Of a DNA stretch of 64,000 nt, positions 32,811 through 40,960 are shown piece by piece. Location: contig OZ257145.1 in assembly GCA_965279315.1 (NCBI GenBank), positions 1,984,001 through 2,048,000 on the forward strand. Direction: 5' to 3'. Position 1 is the stretch's first letter; the number at the start of each line of letters is the position of its first letter. The position numbers and the translations under genes are program-made. The notes beneath the pieces were generated by a model, which saw only the letters and a list, made by a program, of their open reading frames with translations, did not search any database and had not been told where the DNA came from. The stretch comes from JAPWJZ01 sp965279315. GTDB taxonomy: Bacteria; Pseudomonadota; Alphaproteobacteria; Micavibrionales; UBA2020.

Positions 32811-32890
32811 GTCATTCCCGCGAAAGCGGGAATCCCATCGGCCTCATGCGCTCTCGATGCCCCCGGGATCCCCGCTTTCGCGGGGATGAC
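32811..32890. repeat. GTCATTCCCGC palindromic repeat, family B copy 1
   Basis: GTCATTCCCGCGAAAGCGGG at the left and CCCCGCTTTCGCGGGGATGAC-type sequence at the right form an 80-bp inverted element, each arm also being a hairpin. Related copies are at 36001 and 42693. Confidence 0.8.
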
Positions 32891-32900
32891 ATGTGAGGAG

Positions 32901-33728
32901 CTAGGGCGCTTGTATCCTGAAAATCAATCCGCAGTCTTTTTTCGGATTTTCTTCGGCGTATAGAACCTCGCCGTCCTTAATTTTGAAGCAGCTTGGTGCG
33001 CCATAGCCCTGCACGAAACCTTTGTCGGGTTTACCGTTGTCCATTTTGCGGTCAATCTGCGCGGCGCGACTGGGGGTGATAGGTTGTTCGTTCGGTGCGT
33101 CCAGCGCGATTGAATCATCTGGTGATGATTTTAAGACCAATATTGTGCCTTTCATGCCTTCATTATGAGGCGAGAGGTCTTCAGGGAATTTGCCGTCGGC
33201 ATATCCGGCCACAAAGCCTCCGCCAATGCGCGCGGCGGGCATTGTTTCGCCCCATGCCAGCGGCGTGGGTTTTTGGAGTGTGCTATCTTTGACCCCGCTG
33301 ATGAGATCGGTTAGCAGCAAATGCTGCCAGAAAAGTACCGTCTCGTCATTTACCGAAGTTGCGGGTGCCGAAAAGGCTGCGGGGCTTGACTTCAGTGTGC
33401 TGCCGAATTCCCGGTCACCGATGATGCTATCACCCGCACCATCTTTTAATGGATTGCAATTGATATTGCATCTTGGAATTTGCGATGCATCGGCGATGTC
33501 GCCGGGAAAAGATTTGTACGCTGCACGAAATTTTTCTACCGCCTCCCGATATCTTACTACCTGCGCTATGGTGCCGGTAGTGCGGGCATTTTGCATCAGT
33601 TCAAGCCCATGAGTATCCCCAAATATTAACCCTGAAACAATAATTGCTCCCACGGCAAAGCCAACGGCACGCATCGGCCATTTGCTGAGGTGAAACTTGG
33701 TAAAATATTTTCCGAGAAATTTGAGCAT
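32901..33728 (-). CDS. pseudopilin-like protein with atypical N-terminus
   Basis: A 275-residue protein with one N-terminal membrane helix (residues about 20-40). It is followed by V-V-R-Y-R-E-A-V-E-K-F-R-A-A-Y-K-S-F-P-G, then D-I-A-D-A, a pattern seen in pseudopilins of alphaproteobacteria. The later segment K-M-D-N-G-K-P-D-K-G-F-V also fits. The normal prepilin site (G then F-T-L-I-E) is replaced by V-G-F-A-V-G-A without Glu5, so processing by prepilin peptidase is doubtful. No other pilus or type II secretion gene is nearby. Confidence 0.6.
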   Translation of the reverse strand: MLKFLGKYFTKFHLSKWPMRAVGFAVGAIIVSGLIFGDTHGLELMQNARTTGTIAQVVRYREAVEKFRAAYKSFPGDIADASQIPRCNINCNPLKDGAGDSIIGDREFGSTLKSSPAAFSAPATSVNDETVLFWQHLLLTDLISGVKDSTLQKPTPLAWGETMPAARIGGGFVAGYADGKFPEDLSPHNEGMKGTILVLKSSPDDSIALDAPNEQPITPSRAAQIDRKMDNGKPDKGFVQGYGAPSCFKIKDGEVLYAEENPKKDCGLIFRIQAP

Positions 33729-33780
33729 TAATAAATCAATTTACTCCGACCTGTTTGACCTATTTGTTGGAATTTGTATG

Positions 33781-34497
33781 TTATTCTTTGGCCATTTCAA
33801 TGAATGTTTTCATCGTATTTGAATTGTCAAAGTTTGTTAGTGGAAGAATCCAAGGTCGGCCTTCTTTTATACAAATGGATTTTATTGTTGGTGTAGGTTC
33901 ATTACCTAGAAAGCAAACAAATTTGAAGCCACCAAAGATGAAGGTATAACTGGGAACTCCGTCTAATGGTCCGCGCCACGGACTAAGAAAACTTAGTTCC
34001 GCACCTGCTATTTTTCTACTGGGAAAGTATTGTTCCCCGCAAATCTCAAGAGGAACTGATGCGGGATTGATTAAACCTAACAACGAAAGACGTAAAAGGT
34101 CATCGTACTGTTCCAATTTAATCTTGTTATATTCAGGACGAGTTGATGCGGAGGCACGCCAGAGAAGTGAAGCAAAAAATTGTTTTGTTTTATTGTAGTT
34201 AAATTTGGTCACTTTTCTATGCGGATAACCACCAATAAGCGCGATGGGATGCTCAATTACTGAGGGGAAAAACTTACCCGCGTAATCATCTACTTCACGA
34301 AATGAATTTTCGCAAATCTGGCATAAAAACTGGCCATATATACCAGTTTGGTTTCTTTTAGCACGTGGCTCTTTATCAGAAATTAGTAGTAGATGTTTTT
34401 CAGACATCTTCATTTTTATGAAGAATGATTTGGGTATAATGTGAGAGTCAACTAGGAAAGCCTCGCTTCCGCAAAGCTTGCAGATGTCTTTAGACAT
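33781..34497 (-). CDS. HNH-like zinc-finger protein on AT-rich DNA
   Basis: A 238-residue protein opening C-K-L-C-G, then D-S-H-I-I-P-K-S-F-F and later C-Q-I-C-E: two CxxC pairs around an S-H-I-I-P motif, as in a group of HNH-nuclease-like proteins often found in variable or defence islands. A full HNH active site is not certain. The ATG follows the tldD stop directly (TAAATG). The DNA is much richer in A+T than the flanks, indicating transfer. Confidence 0.65.
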   Translation of the reverse strand: MSKDICKLCGSEAFLVDSHIIPKSFFIKMKMSEKHLLLISDKEPRAKRNQTGIYGQFLCQICENSFREVDDYAGKFFPSVIEHPIALIGGYPHRKVTKFNYNKTKQFFASLLWRASASTRPEYNKIKLEQYDDLLRLSLLGLINPASVPLEICGEQYFPSRKIAGAELSFLSPWRGPLDGVPSYTFIFGGFKFVCFLGNEPTPTIKSICIKEGRPWILPLTNFDNSNTMKTFIEMAKE

Positions 34498-35937
34498 TTA
34501 CGTCTTCGTCCCACCCACCGTCAATCCATCAATCCTCAAGGTCGGTTGCCCCACGCCAACAGGCACGCTCTGGCCGTCTTTGCCGCACGTCCCGACGCCG
34601 TCGTCGAGTTTCATGTCGTTGCCGATCATTTTTACTTTTGTCAGCGCGTCGGCGCCGGAGCCGATGAGGGTTGCGCCTTTCACGGCGGGGCCGATTTTGC
34701 CGTCTTCGATGAGGTAGGCTTCGGAGGCGGAGAAGACGAATTTGCCGGACGTAATGTCCACCTGACCGCCGCCGAAGTTGACGGCGTAGATGCCGTTTTT
34801 CACCGAGGCGATGATTTCTTCGGGCGTTTTGTCGCCGTTCAGCATCACGGTGTTGGTCATGCGCGGCATGACGTGGTCGGCATAACTTTCGCGGCGGCCG
34901 TTGCCGGTGGGCTTCACGCCCATCAGGCGCGCGTTCATGCGGTCCTGCAAATAACCGACCAAGATGCCGTCCTCGATCAGCGTGGTGCGCTGCGATGGCG
35001 TGCCTTCGTCATCGATGGTGATCGAACCGCGGCGGTCCTGCATGGTGCCGTCATCGACGACCGTCACGCCGGGGGCGGCGACGCGCTTGCCGAGCAGGCC
35101 GGAGAAAGCGGAGGTGCCTTTGCGGTTGAAATCACCCTCCAGCCCATGACCAATGGCTTCATGCAGCAAAATGCCGGGCCAGCCGGGGCCGAGCACGACG
35201 CACATTTCGCCCGCGGGCGCATCGACGGAGGTCAGGTTCACAAGCGCCTGGCGGTAGCTTTCATCCGCCGCTTTTTTCCATGTGGCTTCTTCGAATACTT
35301 TATCGAATGAATAGCGGCCGCCGAAACCGTAATAGCCGTCTTCCATGCGGCCCTTGCCGTCGTCGAGATAGACGGAGATGTTGAGGCGGACGAGGGGCCT
35401 GATGTCGGATGCTTTGTGCCCGCCTGCGCGCATGATCTGCACGGCTTTCCAGTTGGCAGCCATCTGGATGCTGACCTGCTTCACGCGCGGGTCGAGGCCG
35501 CGCACATAGGCGTCGATATCCTGCAACAGTTTTACTTTCTGCTCGAAGGGGATCTGGAGCAGGGGGTTGTCGTCGATATACAGCTGCTGGTTCGTGCCTT
35601 GCGGGTTCAGGTCCATCGTGCCGCCATGGCCCTGCTGCACCGATTTCACGGTTTCGCCGGCGCGGGCGATGGCTTTCTCGCTGAGTTCCGACGAATGGGC
35701 AAACCCGAATTTCTCGCCCGCGACGGAACGCAGGCCAAAGCCCATATCGGTGTCATAGGTGCAGGTTTTAAGGCGGCCGTCATCCCAGCCGAAAAATTCG
35801 CTCTGCACGTATTCCATGAACAATTCGCCGTCATCGGCGCCTGTCAGGCTGCTTTCCACCAGTTTGCTGACCGCCTCGGGCGACAGCTTCGTTTTGTCGT
35901 AAAAAATCTTGTCGGTGGTGGCGGTATGGGAGGGCAT
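34498..35937 (-). CDS. tldD: metalloprotease TldD
   Basis: A 479-residue protein of the TldD/PmbA family. The zinc motif is H-E-A-I-G-H (from residue 258) in L-L-H-E-A-I-G-H-G-L-E-G-D-F. TldD and TldE (PmbA) form a heterodimeric protease that matures modified peptides and takes part in antitoxin turnover. tldE is not in this window. The gene is followed without a gap by the AT-rich HNH-like gene. Confidence 0.94.
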   Translation of the reverse strand: MPSHTATTDKIFYDKTKLSPEAVSKLVESSLTGADDGELFMEYVQSEFFGWDDGRLKTCTYDTDMGFGLRSVAGEKFGFAHSSELSEKAIARAGETVKSVQQGHGGTMDLNPQGTNQQLYIDDNPLLQIPFEQKVKLLQDIDAYVRGLDPRVKQVSIQMAANWKAVQIMRAGGHKASDIRPLVRLNISVYLDDGKGRMEDGYYGFGGRYSFDKVFEEATWKKAADESYRQALVNLTSVDAPAGEMCVVLGPGWPGILLHEAIGHGLEGDFNRKGTSAFSGLLGKRVAAPGVTVVDDGTMQDRRGSITIDDEGTPSQRTTLIEDGILVGYLQDRMNARLMGVKPTGNGRRESYADHVMPRMTNTVMLNGDKTPEEIIASVKNGIYAVNFGGGQVDITSGKFVFSASEAYLIEDGKIGPAVKGATLIGSGADALTKVKMIGNDMKLDDGVGTCGKDGQSVPVGVGQPTLRIDGLTVGGTKT

Positions 35938-36000
35938 GTGAATTCCTTTTCTGGATACCTAATAATGTAACATCGAGCCGCCGAAAGGCGAGCCTAAAGC

Positions 36001-36083
36001 GTCATCCCCGCGAATGCGGGGATCTCCTGCTTCGGCAGGGCGGTTTTTAAGGCCAACGGGATCCCCGCATTCGCGGGGATGAC
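36001..36083. repeat. GTCATCCCCGC palindromic repeat, family B copy 2
   Basis: GTCATCCCCGCGAATGCGGG at the left mirrors CCCGCATTCGCGGGGATGAC at the right. The loop half contains its own short hairpin (CTGCTTCGGCAG). Confidence 0.85.
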
Positions 36084-36145
36084 GCCGCTGTTTCCGTAAG
36101 CAGATTTCACGATTTCGTTAAATTTAACAATTATTTAACTGTTTA

Positions 36146-36175
36146 TTGACTCGTCCAGAGTCGGGGGGCTATTCG
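36146..36175 (+). promoter_or_regulatory. promoter giving a near-leaderless transcript
   Basis: TTGACT (36146-36151), an 18-bp spacer, TATTCG (36170-36175). The start codon at 36183 is only 8 bases after the -10, so transcription would begin at or next to the ATG. No ribosome-binding site is present. Confidence 0.45.
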
Positions 36176-36182
36176 TACTGGC

Positions 36183-36842
36183 ATGAAGTTCGAAGACTCA
36201 CCCCTCTGGAATCATCCTCTCGTCGCACAGACGCGCAACAGCGTCAGCATTTCGTCTGCTGACCTGAACGCCGTGCCGGCGGCGAAGGTGCTGCTGGCGG
36301 CGGATGCGCTCGATCCTGTCACCGCCTCGTCGCTGATCGCGGCATCGGGCACTATCCGCGGCAAGATCGAGCCCTGCATCGCCGATGTGGTGAGCCTGCT
36401 GCAGTCGCCGCGCCTGCGCGCCGATGGCCCCGATTTCCTGTTCAAGGCGGAAGACACCGCCGCGCTGAAAATCATCATGGGCACGCTGATCGCGGAAACG
36501 ACCGGCGAAGGCTTCAAGCGCACGCAAGCGATTGCGGCCCGCGCCGATGTGCAAAAAGGCATCGACATGATGGCGCAGATCGCGGAGCTGCTGGTGGAAA
36601 CCGGCGCGCATAACGCGATCGAGCCGAAACTGGTCGAGAAATTCATCGAGGGCCTCGAAAACATGAAGCCGCTCGCCGGCCATTCGCCCCGCCGCAAGAT
36701 GGTGAACGAAGCAGGCGCAAGCCTGAAATACGCCCTGATGCAGGGCAACGCCGCCGACATCGCCTACCACGCGCCGCGTGTCGATCCCGCCAGCAACCAC
36801 GCCGCGCTGAAGCACATCGCACGCGGGAAGCCGGGACTGTAA
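36183..36842 (+). CDS. helical paralogue family 2, member 1
   Basis: A 219-residue, nearly all-helical protein with no recognised family. It shares with the next two genes the pattern x-A-L-D-x-x-T-A-x-x-L (here D-A-L-D-P-V-T-A-S-S-L), then I-R-G, and later E-P-K-L-V-E-K-F-I-E-G-L-E-N-M, where siblings have S-P-x-L-V-x-x-F-x-x-G-L. There is no signal peptide. The transcript is probably leaderless. Confidence 0.75.
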   Translation: MKFEDSPLWNHPLVAQTRNSVSISSADLNAVPAAKVLLAADALDPVTASSLIAASGTIRGKIEPCIADVVSLLQSPRLRADGPDFLFKAEDTAALKIIMGTLIAETTGEGFKRTQAIAARADVQKGIDMMAQIAELLVETGAHNAIEPKLVEKFIEGLENMKPLAGHSPRRKMVNEAGASLKYALMQGNAADIAYHAPRVDPASNHAALKHIARGKPGL

Positions 36843-36902
36843 TTTCAAAATTTTTTGCTGTTGTTGAGCCTCGCATGTGAATGCGCGGACATTCGCGCTT
36901 TG

Positions 36903-36931
36903 CCCCCTCTCCCGCAATCGCGGGAGAGGGG
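36903..36931. repeat. CCCCTCTCCCGC palindromic repeat, family D copy 5
   Basis: CCCCTCTCCCGCAATCGCGG followed by GAGAGGGGA: a short perfect hairpin of the family D type. Confidence 0.7.
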
Positions 36932-36998
36932 ACTAAGGTGGCACTGATTTTGTTATAAAATTTCAACTTTTCGCAGTTTTAAAACCCGCCAATCCCAA

Positions 36999-37027
36999 TT
37001 GACAGAACACCCGCACAGGCATATTAC
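36999..37027 (+). promoter_or_regulatory. promoter of helical family 2 members 2 and 3
   Basis: TTGACA (36999-37004), a 17-bp spacer, TATTAC (37022-37027), 42 bp before the start at 37069. Confidence 0.65.
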
Positions 37028-37068
37028 TTTGCTCTTCAAACATTATTGCCCGTTGTGCAGGTAAAACC

Positions 37069-37728
37069 ATGTCGCTCAAGCTCTCCGATTTCCTGACCGA
37101 TCCGCTGGTGCAGGTCACCGTCAACAGCCTCAGCAATGCCGAAGGTGTGCCGATGCTGAAGCAGTATCAGGTCGATAACAACCCCGTCATCCGCACGCTG
37201 GTCGACAGCCGCGCGCTCGACAGCCACACGGCGGCGGTGCTGGCGGCCGAAGAAATGGTGCGCGGGCATGACAAGAAATTGTGGGAACCGCTGGTGCCGG
37301 AACCGATCCAGCATATCGTCGGCCTGCTGACCGCCGATGTGACATCGCCGATGGAAGGCCTTGCGCTTCTGGTGAAAGACGGCAGCCCCTCGGCGCTGAA
37401 AATCGCGGCGGCGGGCGTGGCGTTCGGGTCGACGGGCGAGACGTTCAAATCGGTGAAACGCATGTTGAGCGCGGAAGACATGAGCCGCACGGCGGATATG
37501 CTTGTCAGCACATCGATCCCGCTGGTCGATAAACTGGCGGTCGAGAAAACATTCCGCCATTTGTCGCCGCAACTGCTCGGCCTGCTGGTGGAAGGTTTAA
37601 GCAACCTGCAGCATCATGTGACCGATGCGGATGTGAAGAAGAACATGGATGCGTCGCTGACCAACCTGAAAACCGAAGTGACGCGCGAAATCCAGCTGCC
37701 GAAAAACCCCAAAGCGCCCAAACCCTGA
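37069..37728 (+). CDS. helical paralogue family 2, member 2
   Basis: A 219-residue helical protein of unknown function holding one copy of the family domain. Landmarks are N-P-V-I-R-T-L-V-D-S-R-A-L-D-S-H-T-A-A-V, then L-A-A-E-E-M-V-R-G-H, and later L-S-P-Q-L-L-G-L-L-V-E-G-L-S-N-L. The end is Lys/Pro-rich (K-N-P-K-A-P-K-P). It lies 26 bp before member 3, so they are probably co-transcribed. Confidence 0.75.
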   Translation: MSLKLSDFLTDPLVQVTVNSLSNAEGVPMLKQYQVDNNPVIRTLVDSRALDSHTAAVLAAEEMVRGHDKKLWEPLVPEPIQHIVGLLTADVTSPMEGLALLVKDGSPSALKIAAAGVAFGSTGETFKSVKRMLSAEDMSRTADMLVSTSIPLVDKLAVEKTFRHLSPQLLGLLVEGLSNLQHHVTDADVKKNMDASLTNLKTEVTREIQLPKNPKAPKP

Positions 37729-37754
37729 ATTACTATTTTTAGAAAGTTATTTCC

Positions 37755-39155
37755 ATGGCATCGCTCAAAACCACCGACGTCCTGAACGACAAATTCGTTG
37801 AAACCATCATCGCCACGCTGGCGGGGCAGGACGGCGTGCGGGGCGTGAGCCAGTCGGATATCGACGAAAACCCGGTCTTCACGCTGCTGGCCGATACAGA
37901 CGCGCTCGACAGCAATGTCGCGGCGGTGCTGGTGGCGGATGAGATGCTGCGCAACCACGGCAATTCGGCGGAACTGGCAAAGCTGCTGCCGCCCGCAATC
38001 GGCGAAGCGGTGACGCTGCTGCATGCCGACCATGAATCCCCGTCGGAGAGCATCCAGGCACTGATGGAATCCGGCAATGCGCTGGCGGCGAAGCTGGCGG
38101 TTTCCGCGCTGACGCTCGCGGGCGATGAAAGCCAGCTGTCGCAGGCGCGCGCCTTCTCCGACCCAGCGCAGCTCGCGGATATGGGGCGCGAGATGAGCGA
38201 CGTTGCGGCAGAAATCATCGAAGGCGGCATCGCTCACGGATCGTTGCGCGGCCTTACGACCGACCTTGCTGAAAAATTCGTGGCATCGGTGGAAACGCTG
38301 ACAGAACTTGCAGGCGGGCAGACGCGCCTGAAACTGATGAACCAGACGCTCGACAAATTCCGCGCCGAAATGGCGCAGGGCGGCGTGTACCTTGCGGCGG
38401 CCGGCGTTGCCGCCGTTGCAACGCCTGCGGTCGAGCCGGGCGCGGTTGCCTCGCTCGCTTTCGACGACATACTGCGCGACCCGATCGTGTTGAAAACGCT
38501 GAAAGCGCTGGGTGCGGATGTCAGCACCGTCGATCCGTCGGAAATCCACAACCTCGACACCGCGCCGATCATCAATTTGCTGATCGAAACCAACTGCCTT
38601 GATTCCGTCTCCGCCGCCGTGCTGCTGGTCGATGACGCGACGCGCGGCCGCAACAGCCTGCGCAACCTGCCGAAGCCCGTGGCCGACGCGCTGGCCATCC
38701 TGCATGACGACCAGGTCGTCTACGGCGGCCCTGCCGCGCTGCTGGCGACCGACAACGTGCATGTGCACAAGGTCACCTTCGCTGCCGTCACCTCCGCCAT
38801 CACGGGCGATGAATTCAAGGCCGCGCTGCCCGAAATGGACGCATCCAGCCGCAAGCGCATGGTGTCGGAAATGGCTGATGTCGGCGTGCAGCTGATCGAG
38901 CGCGTGACCGAAACCAATTCGTGGAAAGAAATGTCGCCCGAACTGGTCGACCGCTTCACGAAAGGCCTCAGCGACCTTGCGAACCTGACCGAAGGCCGCG
39001 CGAGCAAGCGCCTGATCGAAACCGCGATCCAGATGCTGAAGGAAGATATCGCGGGCGAAACGGCGAAGGACATCACGACGCCGAAGGCCGGCTTGCCGGA
39101 CAACCTGCCCCCCGCGCCGAAACTGAAACGCGGCCCCGGCGGGTTTAACGCTTAA
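37755..39155 (+). CDS. helical paralogue family 2, member 3 with the domain duplicated
   Basis: A 466-residue protein with two copies of the family domain. The first (about residues 10-205) has N-P-V-F-T-L-L-A-D-T-D-A-L-D-S-N-V-A-A-V; the second (about 225-440) has A-P-I-I-N-L-L-I-E-T-N-C-L-D-S-V-S-A-A-V. Both continue to a late helix (L-A-E-K-F-V-A-S-V-E-T-L; L-V-D-R-F-T-K-G-L-S-D-L). A hydrophobic Ala/Val linker (residues about 213-228) joins them. The end is basic (K-L-K-R-G-P-G-G-F-N-A). The function is unknown. Its 3' end overlaps the pirin gene by 4 bp. Confidence 0.78.
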   Translation: MASLKTTDVLNDKFVETIIATLAGQDGVRGVSQSDIDENPVFTLLADTDALDSNVAAVLVADEMLRNHGNSAELAKLLPPAIGEAVTLLHADHESPSESIQALMESGNALAAKLAVSALTLAGDESQLSQARAFSDPAQLADMGREMSDVAAEIIEGGIAHGSLRGLTTDLAEKFVASVETLTELAGGQTRLKLMNQTLDKFRAEMAQGGVYLAAAGVAAVATPAVEPGAVASLAFDDILRDPIVLKTLKALGADVSTVDPSEIHNLDTAPIINLLIETNCLDSVSAAVLLVDDATRGRNSLRNLPKPVADALAILHDDQVVYGGPAALLATDNVHVHKVTFAAVTSAITGDEFKAALPEMDASSRKRMVSEMADVGVQLIERVTETNSWKEMSPELVDRFTKGLSDLANLTEGRASKRLIETAIQMLKEDIAGETAKDITTPKAGLPDNLPPAPKLKRGPGGFNA

Positions 39156-40018
39156 GGCAGCGGCACGAAGTCTTTATCATCGCCCGGGATTTTTCCGAAG
39201 CGCTGGTGACGCCAGTCGTCGCGCGCCTGCAACAGGCGTTCCTTGGAACTCGAGACGAAATTCCAATCGATATAGCGCGGCTCCGGCAACGGGTCGCCGC
39301 CGAGCAGCATGACGGTTGAATCCTGCTCCGCCTCGATCGTCACGGTATCGCCGCTGGCGAAGACGGGCATGGTGGCCGCCGTCACGCGGTCATCGCCGAT
39401 GCGCAAAGCCCCGTTCACCAGATATGCCGCACGCTCCGCATATTCCGGCGGCAGTTTCACCACGCTGCCTGCGGGCATGTCGACGGCGGCATAGAAGAGC
39501 GGGCTGTGGATTTTCACGGGTGCTTCATGGCCAAAGGCGCGTCCGGCGATGATGCGCACGGTTGCGCCACCGATATTGAATTCGGGCAGCGTATCCGCGC
39601 CGTGATGAAAAAATTCAGGCGCGGATTCCTCGAACTCCTTGGGCAGCGCGACCCAGCTTTGCAATCCATGCGCGTCATGCGGGCGCAGCAGGTCGGCGGG
39701 GGTGGTGCGTTCCGAATGCGCGATGCCGCGTCCTGCGGTCATCCAGTTGACCGCGCCGGGGGTGATCGCCTGTGCGCTGCCCAGCGTGTCGCGGTGAAAA
39801 ATCTCGCCGCTGAAAAGATACGTCACGGTCGCAAGCCCGATATGCGGATGCGGCGCGACATCGATGCCCTGATGCGCGTTAAAATGCGCAGGCCCCATAT
39901 GGTCGAGAAACACGAAAGGCCCCACCATCCGCCGCTTCACATAGGGCAGGATGCGGCGCACATGCAGGCCGCCGATATCGGCTTCGCGCGGGGGTATGGT
40001 GAGGTCGATCTGGGTCAT
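39152..40018 (-). CDS. pirin-family cupin protein
   Basis: About 288 residues, a bicupin. The metal site region is A-P-H-P-H-I-G-L-A-T-V-T-Y-L, with G-R-G-I-A-H-S-E-R further on, both pirin hallmarks. Bacterial pirins are Fe-binding cupins, some with quercetinase activity. The start at 40018 (M-T-Q-I-D-L) is chosen because it begins the conserved fold; a longer reading to 40090 looks non-homologous. Confidence 0.9.
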   Translation of the reverse strand: MTQIDLTIPPREADIGGLHVRRILPYVKRRMVGPFVFLDHMGPAHFNAHQGIDVAPHPHIGLATVTYLFSGEIFHRDTLGSAQAITPGAVNWMTAGRGIAHSERTTPADLLRPHDAHGLQSWVALPKEFEESAPEFFHHGADTLPEFNIGGATVRIIAGRAFGHEAPVKIHSPLFYAAVDMPAGSVVKLPPEYAERAAYLVNGALRIGDDRVTAATMPVFASGDTVTIEAEQDSTVMLLGGDPLPEPRYIDWNFVSSSKERLLQARDDWRHQRFGKIPGDDKDFVPLP

Positions 40019-40123
40019 GCCCCAGTATAGTTTTTTGCACCGCCGCAGGGCAACCCGCCTGCAAATATTCAATCTTGCCATCCGTACCATCCCCGCTATG
40101 ATGCCTTATCCAAAGGAAAAACC

Positions 40124-40576
40124 ATGTCGGAAGACAATCCAGAACTGGGCTACCAGCTCGTGACCGGCGCTGCGACGGGCATGATCGATATCGTGAACGA
40201 GGCGCTGGACGCGGGCGCGAATGTGCATTTCGAGGACGACCTTGCCCTGCGCACCGCCAGCCTGATGGGGAATGCCCCCATTGTGCGCCTGCTGGTGGAC
40301 AAGGGGGCGAATGTGAACGCATCCGCCGCCGAAGCCCTGCTATACGCCGCCAAGTCGCAGGATAATGACCTGGTCGCCTTTTTGCTGTCCAAGGGCGCGT
40401 CCATCGACACCATGATGCGCGGCCACCGCCGCGAGGTGGATCAGGTGACCATCGATACCCTCGACCGCCACGAATCAACGAAGCTGCGGGATGCGTTCGA
40501 AAAGAACTTTTCCAGAATACAGAAGCCGGAAGATGGCGGCAAATTCAAGTTACGGAAAAGACCGCCTTCTCCCTGA
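40124..40576 (+). CDS. short ankyrin-repeat protein
   Basis: A 150-residue protein with about three ankyrin units: A-L-D-A-G-A-N-V-H-F, I-V-R-L-L-V-D-K-G-A-N-V-N and V-A-F-L-L-S-K-G-A-S-I. The last 20 residues are basic (F-K-L-R-K-R-P-P-S-P). It is a presumed protein-binding module; the partner is unknown. It is divergent from the pirin gene. Confidence 0.85.
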   Translation: MSEDNPELGYQLVTGAATGMIDIVNEALDAGANVHFEDDLALRTASLMGNAPIVRLLVDKGANVNASAAEALLYAAKSQDNDLVAFLLSKGASIDTMMRGHRREVDQVTIDTLDRHESTKLRDAFEKNFSRIQKPEDGGKFKLRKRPPSP

Positions 40577-40633
40577 TTTCCCATGAAAATTTTGAGCAAC
40601 TGATAACCATTAGCATCAAGCCTTTGGCATCAT

Positions 40634-40660
40634 TTGACATTTTCCGGATTTCGGTATAAT
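40634..40660 (+). promoter_or_regulatory. promoter upstream of a small gene
   Basis: TTGACA (40634-40639), a 15-bp spacer, and a perfect TATAAT (40655-40660), 62 bp before the start at 40723. Confidence 0.6.
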
Positions 40661-40722
40661 TTCCCGCACAGTTATCCACATACTGTGATCGGTATGAAAA
40701 CCCTAGGGGAGGGAAAAAAGCA

Positions 40723-40926
40723 ATGTTGTGGAAATTATTCGGTAATGAACGTGAAGTGAAAAAAGCCCTCGAGCAATCCGTGGGCTATGACATTACGCCT
40801 GACTCGCCCGCTCCGTCGGCGCTGTTCGCGGCCAACGATCCCATGGAACTGCCCAAGCTTGACAAGACCAAGGGAAAGCCCGACCTTAACTACATCGCGC
40901 CTTGGGAGCAAAAAACGTCCGCCTGA
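40723..40926 (+). CDS. small hypothetical protein, 67 aa
   Basis: Unrecognised. It opens M-L-W-K-L-F-G-N-E, is charged and is rich in Pro in its second half. AGGGGAGGG lies about 9 bases upstream. It is the first gene of a probable unit with the membrane protein at 40961. Confidence 0.65.
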   Translation: MLWKLFGNEREVKKALEQSVGYDITPDSPAPSALFAANDPMELPKLDKTKGKPDLNYIAPWEQKTSA

Positions 40927-40960
40927 GGCCTTCGGTAAACCTGTTACGGGGGATACTCTC

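Larger units (their letters stand above)
32247..32900. other. 650-bp gene-free repeat cluster
   Basis: No gene is seen. The first 200 bp hold a direct repeat of TCAATGGGTTAT (near 32388 and 32433) and a GCGCG-AAA-CGCGC-T6 terminator (32446-32466). After that come four palindromic elements of three different families in a row (32484, 32571, 32663, 32811). Confidence 0.75.

Noticed and set aside
32247..32900. Possible CRISPR array in the repeat-rich interval
   Set aside because: The repeats are palindromes of three different types, not identical direct repeats with uniform spacers, and no cas gene is present.
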